Assembly (NCBI GenBank): GCA_023101485.1
Contig: LVZB01000001.1
Coordinates: 1,606,001 to 1,670,000 of the forward strand
From: Pasteurellaceae bacterium Macca
Lineage (GTDB): Bacteria; Pseudomonadota; Gammaproteobacteria; Enterobacterales; Pasteurellaceae
Length of the DNA: 64,000 nt
Reading direction: 5' to 3'
The position numbers were made by a program, and so were the translations under genes. Of the stretch, positions 57,582 to 64,000 are shown piece after piece (within the stretch, counting starts at the first letter, position 1; each line of letters starts with the position of its first letter). The notes under the pieces were generated by a model that was not told the DNA's origin, did no database searches, and was given only the letters and a program-made list of their open reading frames with translations.

Positions 57582-58550
57582 ATGAGTATTGCTATTATCA
57601 TAGCAACCCACGGTGTCGCCGCTGAGCAACTTCTTCGCACCACGGAGATGTTAATTGGTGAGCAAAGTGATGTCGCTTACATCGACTTTGTGCCCGGCGA
57701 AAATGCAGAAACCATTATGGGAAAATATCAACAAAAATTAGCCAATGAACTCGCTCACTGCGATGAAGTGCTATTTTTAGTCGATACTTGGGGCGGTAGC
57801 CCATTTAATGCGGCGAATCGTACGATTGGCGATGCCACGAATATGGATATCGTCACCGGTGTGAATGTGCCAATGTTAGTGGAAACGTTCATGGCGCGTG
57901 ACGATAACCCAAGCCTTTCCGAGTTAGTGGAAGTCGCCTTAGAAACAGGGCGTTTAGGTGTGCGTGCTTACCGCTATCAAGAAGAAGAGAAAGTGGAAGC
58001 ACCAAAAGCAACGTCAGCGCCTCAACCAACCACAGTACAAGCCAACGGCGTTGGGCATATGGCTATCGGTTTAGCGCGTATTGATGACCGTTTAATCCAC
58101 GGACAAGTGGCAACTCGTTGGACAAAAGAGAGCAAAGTGAACCGTATTATTGTAGTCAATGATGATGTTGCCAAAGATAGCGTACGTTCAACGATGCTGA
58201 AAAGCGTTGCCCCTCCGGGTGTAACGGCACACGTTGTGGATGTAGCGAAAATGATCCGTGTGTATAACAACCCAGAATATGCTAACGATCGTGTGATGTT
58301 ACTTTTCACAAACCCAACAGATGTACAAACTCTGTTAGAAGCGGGCGTGGAGATGAAATCCATTAACATCGGTGGTATCGCCTATAAAGACGGTAAAAAG
58401 ATGATCACTAGCGCCGTTTCGGTGGATGACAAAGACATCGCCGCTTTCAAAGCAATCGATGCCATGGGCATTGAACTCGATGTGCGTAAAGTCTCTAATG
58501 ACAGCCGTCAATATATGATGGATTTGTTAAAGAAAAATAACTTAATTTAA
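57582..58550 (+). CDS. manX: PTS mannose-family transporter subunit IIAB (ManX)
   Basis: ManX passes phosphate from HPr to the incoming sugar. The 322 residues start at ATG 57582 behind TAAGGAGCAACC; an upstream in-frame ATG at 57534 adds 16 residues and is not used. The IIA domain has the active His10 in MSIAIIIATHG and VLFLVDTWGGSPFNAA. A Pro/Ala/Gln-rich linker (about residues 138-155) follows, then the IIB domain with its phosphorylated His in ARIDDRLIHGQVATRW. First gene of manXYZ. Confidence 0.95.
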   Translation: MSIAIIIATHGVAAEQLLRTTEMLIGEQSDVAYIDFVPGENAETIMGKYQQKLANELAHCDEVLFLVDTWGGSPFNAANRTIGDATNMDIVTGVNVPMLVETFMARDDNPSLSELVEVALETGRLGVRAYRYQEEEKVEAPKATSAPQPTTVQANGVGHMAIGLARIDDRLIHGQVATRWTKESKVNRIIVVNDDVAKDSVRSTMLKSVAPPGVTAHVVDVAKMIRVYNNPEYANDRVMLLFTNPTDVQTLLEAGVEMKSINIGGIAYKDGKKMITSAVSVDDKDIAAFKAIDAMGIELDVRKVSNDSRQYMMDLLKKNNLI

Positions 58551-58560
58551 GGAAGCCAAA

Positions 58561-59361
58561 ATGGAAATTTCTACTCTACAAATCGTGCTAGTGTTCCTAG
58601 TTGCCTGTATTTCAGGTATGGGATCGATTCTTGATGAATGGCAAACTCACCGTCCGTTAATTGCTTGTACCTTAATCGGTCTGGTATTAGGGGATATGAC
58701 AACGGGGATCATCGTGGGTGGTTCATTAGAACTTCTCGCCCTTGGTTGGATGAACATCGGTGCGGCACTTGCGCCTGATTCAGCATTAGCTTCTGTGGTT
58801 TCAACCATTCTTGTGATCGTGGGCGGACAAGATATTCCAACGGCGATCGCACTTGCGATTCCACTAGCCGCAGCCGGTCAGGTATTAACTTATGTGGTGC
58901 GTGCGATTACTGTTGGTTTCCAACATGCCGCCGATAAAGCGATTGAAACGGGCGATTTGAATAAATTAGATTGGATTCACCGTTCTGCGTTATTACTTCA
59001 AGCGATGCGTATTGCCATTCCTGCCTTAATCGTGGCGATGACCGCGGGTACAGATACCGTACAAAGTTTACTTGCCGCCATTCCAGCTGTGGTAACTACG
59101 GGTCTTAAAATCGCAGGGGGCTTTATTGCTGTTGTGGGTTATGCCATGGTTATCAATATGATGCGTGCAGGTCATTTAATGCCGTTCTTCTATGCCGGTT
59201 TCGTAATTGCAGCCTTCACCAATTTCAACTTAGTGGCATTAGGTATTCTCGGTACAATTACAGCGATTATCTATATCCAACTTCACCCGAAATATAACCA
59301 AAGCAAAAACGTCGTTGTGGCACAAGCCCAAGATAACGGCTTAGACAACCGCTTAGACTAA
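58561..59361 (+). CDS. manY: PTS mannose-family transporter subunit IIC (ManY)
   Basis: ManY is the membrane channel component for mannose, glucose and related sugars. The 266 residues contain about seven to eight hydrophobic segments, with CISGMGSILDEWQTHRPLI near the start, the signature GGSLELLALGWMNIGAALAPD, and IPLAAAGQVLTYVVRA. Length equals the E. coli protein. It begins ten bases after manX and is followed by manZ. Confidence 0.95.
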   Translation: MEISTLQIVLVFLVACISGMGSILDEWQTHRPLIACTLIGLVLGDMTTGIIVGGSLELLALGWMNIGAALAPDSALASVVSTILVIVGGQDIPTAIALAIPLAAAGQVLTYVVRAITVGFQHAADKAIETGDLNKLDWIHRSALLLQAMRIAIPALIVAMTAGTDTVQSLLAAIPAVVTTGLKIAGGFIAVVGYAMVINMMRAGHLMPFFYAGFVIAAFTNFNLVALGILGTITAIIYIQLHPKYNQSKNVVVAQAQDNGLDNRLD

Positions 59362-59375
59362 GAAGGATTTTGACA

Positions 59376-60212
59376 ATGACAACTGAAATCAAAAAAGTAA
59401 CACAAAGCGACTTAAATGCCGTCGTTCGCCGTTCTAATCTCTTTCAAGGTTCTTGGAACTTTGAGCGTATGCAGGCGTTAGGCTTTGCTTATTCAATCGC
59501 ACCAGTAATTAAGCGTTTATACCCAGATCCAAACTCTCAAGAGCGTAAAGATGCGATTAAACGCCACTTAGAATTCTTCAATACTCAACCTTTTGTGGCA
59601 GCGCCTGTGCTTGGTGTGACTATTGCGATGGAAGAAGAGCGTGCAAACGGTAAACCAATTGATGATGCAGCAATTAACGGGATCAAAGTGGGCTTAATGG
59701 GGCCATTAGCCGGTGTAGGCGACCCAATTTATTGGGGTACGGCACGTCCTGTGTTTGCTGCACTGGGTGCGGGTGTCGCATTAACGGGCAGTATTCTTGG
59801 ACCATTACTCTTTTTCGTTCTCTTTAACCTACTACGTTTAGCGACCCGTTATTTCGGTGTGGTTTACGGCTATAAAAAAGGTTTAAATGTTGTACACGAT
59901 ATGAGTGGCGGTTTATTACAAAAACTCACGGAAGGGGCGTCAATTCTCGGCTTGTTTATTATGGGAGCGTTAGTCCAAAAATGGACAAGCATTAACGTGC
60001 CATTTGTGGTTTCGACCATTCAAAAACAAGACGGCACAACGGAAATCACCACCGTGCAAAGCATTCTTGATAGCTTAATGCCAGGTTTATTACCGTTACT
60101 CTTAACCTTTGCGTGTATGTGGTTATTGCGTAACCGTGTGAACGCCCTTTGGATTATCATCGGCTTCTTCGCCATTGGTATCTTCGGTGCGTGGACAGGT
60201 ATTTTAGCCTAA
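59376..60212 (+). CDS. manZ: PTS mannose-family transporter subunit IID (ManZ)
   Basis: ManZ pairs with ManY to form the sugar-translocating complex, which in E. coli is also hijacked by phage lambda and some bacteriocins. The 278 residues start at ATG 59376 (MTTEIKKVTQSD) behind AAGGATTT. Hallmarks are SNLFQGSWNFERMQALGFAY (seen in two parts), GVTIAMEEERANG, GLMGPLAGVGDPIYWGTARP and the hydrophobic C-terminus. It ends the operon; a strong terminator follows. Confidence 0.95.
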   Translation: MTTEIKKVTQSDLNAVVRRSNLFQGSWNFERMQALGFAYSIAPVIKRLYPDPNSQERKDAIKRHLEFFNTQPFVAAPVLGVTIAMEEERANGKPIDDAAINGIKVGLMGPLAGVGDPIYWGTARPVFAALGAGVALTGSILGPLLFFVLFNLLRLATRYFGVVYGYKKGLNVVHDMSGGLLQKLTEGASILGLFIMGALVQKWTSINVPFVVSTIQKQDGTTEITTVQSILDSLMPGLLPLLLTFACMWLLRNRVNALWIIIGFFAIGIFGAWTGILA

Positions 60213-60254
60213 TGTGATTGCGTTAAATCGCAGTACAAAATAGCCTAAAAAATC

Positions 60255-60287
60255 GACCGCTTGCATCCAAGCAAGCGGTCTTTTTTT
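60255..60287 (+). terminator. Terminator after manXYZ
   Basis: GACCGCTTGC (60255-60264) pairs with GCAAGCGGTC (60271-60280), six-base loop, then TTTTTTT. Again built from inverted uptake-like cores. Confidence 0.93.
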
Positions 60288-60417
60288 ATCAAGATTTTGT
60301 TGGGGATTTAACGCCTATTCTGAGACGAAAATGAATAGGCAAAACCTTGCAAGAAAAAAATCCTTTTAAAATCAATTACTCCCAACGAAGGATTAACAAC
60401 CCGAATTTGTCAAGGTC

Positions 60418-60445
60418 TTGAAGCAGATAAAAAAATAGCTAAAAT
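60418..60445 (+). promoter_or_regulatory. Likely promoter of nrdBA
   Basis: A -35-like TTGAAG (60418-60423) and -10-like TAAAAT (60440-60445) with a 16-base spacer lie 34 bases before the nrdB start. No NrdR box pair was recognised. Confidence 0.5.
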
Positions 60446-60478
60446 ACCGCGCCATTCTTAGTTTGGAAATATTTAAAA

Positions 60479-61462
60479 ATGACTACCTCTCGTAACCTTT
60501 TTGAAAAACGGATTCAGATAAAACCTTACGAATATCCAGAGCTCCTTGAATTTAAAGATGCTATCCGCCATTCCTATTGGCTTCATACAGAATTTAATTT
60601 TAAGAGTGATATTCAAGATTACCGTATCAACATTAACGATTATGAACGCCAAGTTTTGACCCGTGCTATGTTGGCAATTTCCCAAGTAGAAGTAAATGTA
60701 AAACGCTTTTGGGGCGAGCTCTATCGCTATTTTCCTAAGCCTGAAATGGACGATGTTGGTGGCACTTTTGCCGAAAGCGAAGTGCGCCATAAAGATGCCT
60801 ATTCTTTCCTCTTAGAACAGCTTGGTTTAAACGAAATGTTCTCGGAAATCACGGAAATTGAGCCGTTAATGAATCGTATTCGTTACATGGAAGAATTTAT
60901 GCGGGAGAAAGATGTGGGTAAAGGACAATTTGTTCTTTCTCTTGTATTGTTCTCGCTATTTGTAGAGCATATTTCTCTCTTTGGGCAGTTCTTAGTGATG
61001 ATGTCTTTCAATAAGCATAAAAACTTGTTTAAAGGCATTTCTAACGCTGTCGAAGCGACATCTAAGGAAGAAGAAATTCACGGGCGCTTTGGGATAGCGT
61101 TATATGAAATTTTGCGTGATGAACATAGTGAACTGTTTACGCCTGAATTTTATAACGAACTAAAAGTGCTCGCAGATCAAGCATTTAAAGCGGAAATGGG
61201 GATTTTAGATTGGATGTTTGAAGGGGGCGATTTAAGTTTTATCAGCCGTAAAACTGTTGAGAACTATATTATGAGCCGTTATAACAATTCACTCATGATT
61301 TTAGGGCTTGAGCCACCCCATAACATTGATCCTGATTTGCTCAAAGAAACAGAATGGTTTGATATTGAAATTCTTTCCACTAAAGAAACAGATTTCTTTA
61401 ACAAACGTAGTACCGATTATAGTAAAAAAATGAAACAAATTACCGCCGATGACTTATTCTAA
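60479..61462 (+). CDS. nrdB: Class I ribonucleotide reductase beta subunit
   Basis: The beta subunit carries the metal-radical cofactor for making deoxynucleotides. The 327 residues show all six expected ligands: Glu in ISQVEVNVK, E-x2-H in ESEVRHKDAY with the radical Tyr four residues after the His, Glu in FVEHISLF, and E-x2-H in KEEEIHGRFG. A C-terminal tail for binding alpha ends in TADDLF. So this is not the metal-free class Ie or Tyr-less class Ic. It is upstream of the alpha gene and overlaps it by 14 bases, the reverse of the usual nrdA-nrdB order. Confidence 0.9.
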   Translation: MTTSRNLFEKRIQIKPYEYPELLEFKDAIRHSYWLHTEFNFKSDIQDYRININDYERQVLTRAMLAISQVEVNVKRFWGELYRYFPKPEMDDVGGTFAESEVRHKDAYSFLLEQLGLNEMFSEITEIEPLMNRIRYMEEFMREKDVGKGQFVLSLVLFSLFVEHISLFGQFLVMMSFNKHKNLFKGISNAVEATSKEEEIHGRFGIALYEILRDEHSELFTPEFYNELKVLADQAFKAEMGILDWMFEGGDLSFISRKTVENYIMSRYNNSLMILGLEPPHNIDPDLLKETEWFDIEILSTKETDFFNKRSTDYSKKMKQITADDLF

Positions 61463-63116
61463 TACTGAACGCCCCGATTTTGCATGGCTGAATGATGACA
61501 GCCGTTTATTTTTACAACGTGGTTATTTACTTGAAGGCACAACGGCCTACGACCGCATTCGTTTTATTGCAGATTATGCAGAACGTAAACTCGGTATTGA
61601 AGGCTATGCCGATAAATTTTACCACTATATGGCTCGGGGATATTTCTCGCTCTCTTCGCCGATTTGGTCAAATTTTGGTTTAGAGCGTGGTTTACCGATC
61701 TCCTGTTTTGGGAGCTATATTGGCGATTCTATTCACGAGATTATGGTGACTACTGCCGAAGTGGGCATGATGAGCAAAATTGGTGGGGGAACTTCTGCCT
61801 ATTTTGGCGATATTCGCCCCCGTGGGAGTGCCATTCGTTATAATGGCAAATCCGATGGTTCATTTAATTTCAGTAAATTATTTGACACTGTAATCGATGT
61901 GATCTCACAAGGGACTTCTCGTAAAGGGCAGTTCGCTGGTTATATTGATATTGAGCATGGCGATATTGATGAATGGCTTGATATTCACACCGAAGGCAAC
62001 CCCATTCAGTTGATGTACTATGGTGTGTGTGTGGGGCGTGATTGGCTTGAATCGATGAAAGCAGGCGACCCTTATAAACGCCAACTTTGGGCAAAACTAT
62101 TACAACGCAAAACCGAAACCGGTATCCCCTATCTTTTCTTTAAAGATAATGCCAATGCGGGTCGCCCTGATGTGTATAAAGACAAAAATATGACGGTACA
62201 TGCTTCAAATTTATGTACTGAAATTATGTTGCCATCCAGTGCGGACGAAAGTTTCGTGTGCTGTCTATCATCCATGAATCTTCTTTATTTTGATGAGTGG
62301 AAAGAGACCGATGCGCCGGAAGTCTTAACTTATTTCCTTGATGTGGTGATGTCAGAATTTATCGAGAAAAGTGCAGCAATGCCTTTTCTTGACCGGGCAA
62401 ACCGCTTTGCCAAACGTCACCGTGCATTAGGTTTAGGTGTATTGGGCTGGCATAGCTATTTACAAGCGAATAATATTGCTTTTGACAGCTTTGAAGCGAT
62501 GCAGAAGAACAATGAAGTCTTTCAAACTTTGCAACAAAAAACCCTAAAAGCGTCTAAAGAGTTAGCCGAGCGTTTTGGTGAGCCAGAAATCTTAAAAGGT
62601 TACGGCCGTCGTAATACCACCTTAATGAGTATTGCGCCAACTAAATCCAGTAGCTTTATTTTAGGCAGTGTGTCGCCATCGGTTGAGCCCTTTAAATCCA
62701 ATTACTATGTAAAAGATTTAGCTAAAATTAAAACCGTATATAAAAACCCATTCTTAGAGAAGCTGCTCCAAGAAAAAGGCTTAGATACGGAAGCAACTTG
62801 GGAAAGTATTTTGCTTAATGACGGTTCTGTCCAGCACCTTGAACAGCTTAGCGAACAGGAAAAAGAAGTCTTTAAAACTTTCTCAGAAATCAGTCAGTTA
62901 AGTGTTATTCAACAAGCCGCACAGCGTCAAAAATATATTGACCAAGGGCAGAGTATTAACATTATGGTGCATCCAGCAACCCCGGCAAAAGATCTTAATC
63001 AGCTCTATTTAACTGCCGAAGAGTTAGGGTTAAAATCGATTTACTACCAATACTCAATGAGTGCTGCACAGGTATTTAATCGCAACTTACTCAGTTGCAG
63101 TAGCTGTGAAGGCTAA
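61449..63116 (+). CDS. nrdA: Class I ribonucleotide reductase alpha subunit, short form without ATP cone
   Basis: The alpha subunit reduces ribonucleotides. At 555 residues it lacks the N-terminal ATP cone of the usual 750-residue NrdA and starts directly in the barrel. Seen: first redox Cys in LPISCFGSYIG, MMSKIGGGTSAYFG, the catalytic NLCTEI (Asn, Cys, Glu), the second redox Cys in CCLSSMNL, the radical-transfer Tyr pair in SIYYQYS, and the C-terminal CxxC (SCSSCEG) for thioredoxin. Length and order resemble the short alpha subunits of Francisella- or phage-type enzymes; the relationship is inferred. It would lack the usual dATP overall-activity control. Confidence 0.9.
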   Translation: MTYSNTERPDFAWLNDDSRLFLQRGYLLEGTTAYDRIRFIADYAERKLGIEGYADKFYHYMARGYFSLSSPIWSNFGLERGLPISCFGSYIGDSIHEIMVTTAEVGMMSKIGGGTSAYFGDIRPRGSAIRYNGKSDGSFNFSKLFDTVIDVISQGTSRKGQFAGYIDIEHGDIDEWLDIHTEGNPIQLMYYGVCVGRDWLESMKAGDPYKRQLWAKLLQRKTETGIPYLFFKDNANAGRPDVYKDKNMTVHASNLCTEIMLPSSADESFVCCLSSMNLLYFDEWKETDAPEVLTYFLDVVMSEFIEKSAAMPFLDRANRFAKRHRALGLGVLGWHSYLQANNIAFDSFEAMQKNNEVFQTLQQKTLKASKELAERFGEPEILKGYGRRNTTLMSIAPTKSSSFILGSVSPSVEPFKSNYYVKDLAKIKTVYKNPFLEKLLQEKGLDTEATWESILLNDGSVQHLEQLSEQEKEVFKTFSEISQLSVIQQAAQRQKYIDQGQSINIMVHPATPAKDLNQLYLTAEELGLKSIYYQYSMSAAQVFNRNLLSCSSCEG

Positions 63117-63140
63117 TTTCTCCACATAGTCCTCTTAGAT

Positions 63141-63193
63141 CAAGCGGTCGAATTTTGCAAAAAGTTTGTAAAATTCGACCGCTTGTTTTTTTT
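63141..63193. terminator. Inverted uptake-sequence terminator between nrdA and ubiH
   Basis: CAAGCGGTCGAATTTT (63141-63156) pairs exactly with AAAATTCGACCGCTTG (63170-63185), followed by TTTTTTTT. Convergent genes on both sides. Confidence 0.93.
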
Positions 63194-63210
63194 GGGGAAG
63201 AAAAGTTTGA

Positions 63211-64000
63211 TTAAAACCCCAACGCCTGATTGGCGACCCAACGGCGTGCAAGGCGTGAGTGCGAAAGGGCGATAAGCCCAAGATTACGCAGAATTTGCAC
63301 TGGCAGTTGTTGGCAAGAAAAGAGGGAAATCAGACCGCTTGTTGAGGCGATCATCTTCTCTTGGTCGGCTAGGCGAGCTTGTTCAAAACGGCAAAGTAAG
63401 GGGTGGTTGCCGAGGTCTTCTCCTTTTTGGAAGGCTTGCCCGAGAAGTTGGCTAAGGGTAAAGAGATCACGCATGCCTAAATTAAACCCTTGTCCTGCCA
63501 CTGGGTGAAGCAGTTGGGCGGCATTGCCGACAATGGCAAGACGATGGGCGGTGTGGCGTTCGGCTTTTTGCGAGTGAAGTGGATAGACAAAGCGTTTACT
63601 CACTTGTTGGAATTTGCCTAATTTCCAGCCGAATTGTTGTTGCATTGCACGGAGAAAGTCATCGTCATTGGCTGCCATGAGAGTAGTGGGATCAGCAACA
63701 CACCACACGAGGGACATCATTTTTTCGCCGAGGGGAAGCAGCGCAAAAGGTCCTTGGGCGGTAAAGCGTTCAAAGGCTTGATGTTGATGCGGTTCGCTGA
63801 TTTTCACATTGGCAATAATGGCGGATTGCCCGTAATCTTTCAGGGTTAAGGTTTCGATGCCACAGCCTTGGGCGATTTGGGATTGAATACCGTCCGCGGC
63901 GATGATTAGCTGGGCAGAAAGGGCGTGACCGCTTGCAAGGGTAAGGTGAGCTTTTTCCGCTGTGCGGTGGAGCTGGCTGACGCTATCAGGGCAGAAAAGG
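63211..64000 (-). CDS. ubiH: 2-octaprenyl-6-methoxyphenol hydroxylase UbiH (5' part outside window)
   Basis: UbiH is an FAD monooxygenase of ubiquinone synthesis. The frame is open to the window edge; the 262 visible residues are the C-terminal two thirds, so the GTG at 63807 is internal. Seen: IIAADGIQSQIAQGCGI and DYGQSAIIANV upstream, FALLPLGEKMMSLVW, YPLHSQKAERHTAHR, and the FAD-binding GNAAQLLHPVAG with GQGFNLGMRDLFTL. The end NLGLIALSHSRLARRW matches UbiH rather than UbiF or UbiI. Convergent with nrdA. Confidence 0.9.
   Translation of the reverse strand, partial: LFCPDSVSQLHRTAEKAHLTLASGHALSAQLIIAADGIQSQIAQGCGIETLTLKDYGQSAIIANVKISEPHQHQAFERFTAQGPFALLPLGEKMMSLVWCVADPTTLMAANDDDFLRAMQQQFGWKLGKFQQVSKRFVYPLHSQKAERHTAHRLAIVGNAAQLLHPVAGQGFNLGMRDLFTLSQLLGQAFQKGEDLGNHPLLCRFEQARLADQEKMIASTSGLISLFSCQQLPVQILRNLGLIALSHSRLARRWVANQALGF

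Noticed and set aside
60479-61462. Metal-free (class Ie) or Tyr-less (class Ic) ribonucleotide reductase
   Set aside because: All carboxylate and His ligands and the Tyr four residues after the first His are present.
1-64000. CRISPR array, prophage, toxin-antitoxin or tetranucleotide phase-variation repeats
   Set aside because: No regularly spaced repeats, phage genes, toxin-antitoxin pairs or long short-unit repeats were found on reading the window.

Overview
The window is a chromosomal segment of a member of the Pasteurellaceae, most likely from the Actinobacillus pleuropneumoniae / Mannheimia / Haemophilus ducreyi side of the family. The main evidence is the roughly thirty copies of the DNA-uptake core ACAAGCGGT (Apl type, not the H. 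influenzae AAGTGCGGT type), many of them inverted pairs after genes. Supporting evidence is family-typical gene order (rlmN-pilW, napFDAGHBC, iscRSUA-hscB, hemE-yjaG-hupA, yfcZ-fadL) and class I adenylate cyclase. No rRNA, tRNA, CRISPR array, prophage or insertion sequence was seen.

Layout. 1-4.1 kb: a sialic acid cluster (neuD partial, neuB, two-domain neuA, neuC) for making and activating N-acetylneuraminate. 4.2-11.6 kb: housekeeping (tusA, pepQ, argH with a 22-bp palindromic ArgR-like operator, yeaD, hemE, yjaG, hupA, prfA) plus a possible small RNA before hemE. 11.7-18.1 kb: the periplasmic nitrate reductase operon napFDAGHBC behind a perfect FNR box; napC carries a one-base frameshift in a G tract. 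18.1-27.5 kb: nudB, yebC, a lipoprotein, ruvC, htpX, dinB, lysO, a degenerate metallo-beta-lactamase-fold protein divergent from a LysR regulator, ogt and fadL. 27.7-32.7 kb: yfcZ, the isc Fe-S operon (iscR with its own IscR site, iscS, iscU, iscA, hscB) ending in a DUF2625 gene instead of hscA-fdx, then an orphan modA. 32.8-43.3 kb: an MFS transporter, proC, rdgC, cca, pepB, rlmN, pilW, hslO, hslR, rho.

43.4-47.8 kb: a very AT-rich four-gene surface-polysaccharide islet (EpsG/Wzy-like polymerase, two glycosyltransferases, WbaP-type initiating transferase) between the core genes rho and cyaA. It has no uptake sequences, which suggests horizontal acquisition. 47.8-55.4 kb: cyaA, a Kef-type antiporter, an isolated ccmF, a LacI/Cra-type regulator. 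55.6-60.3 kb: a sodium:amino acid symporter with its 30-residue partner metS, then manXYZ behind a perfect CRP site. 60.4-63.1 kb: a class I ribonucleotide reductase in unusual order (beta before alpha) with a short alpha subunit lacking an ATP cone. 63.2-64.0 kb: the 3' part of ubiH.

Together the genes describe a facultative host-associated bacterium: anaerobic nitrate respiration (nap, FNR, molybdate binding, Fe-S assembly, cytochrome c assembly), CRP-controlled sugar uptake, and a sialylated or otherwise variable surface. I see no convincing wholly new system. The items most worth checking are the napC frameshift, the rho-cyaA islet, the nrdBA pair, the altered isc operon, the degenerate MBL/LysR pair and the RNA candidate before hemE.
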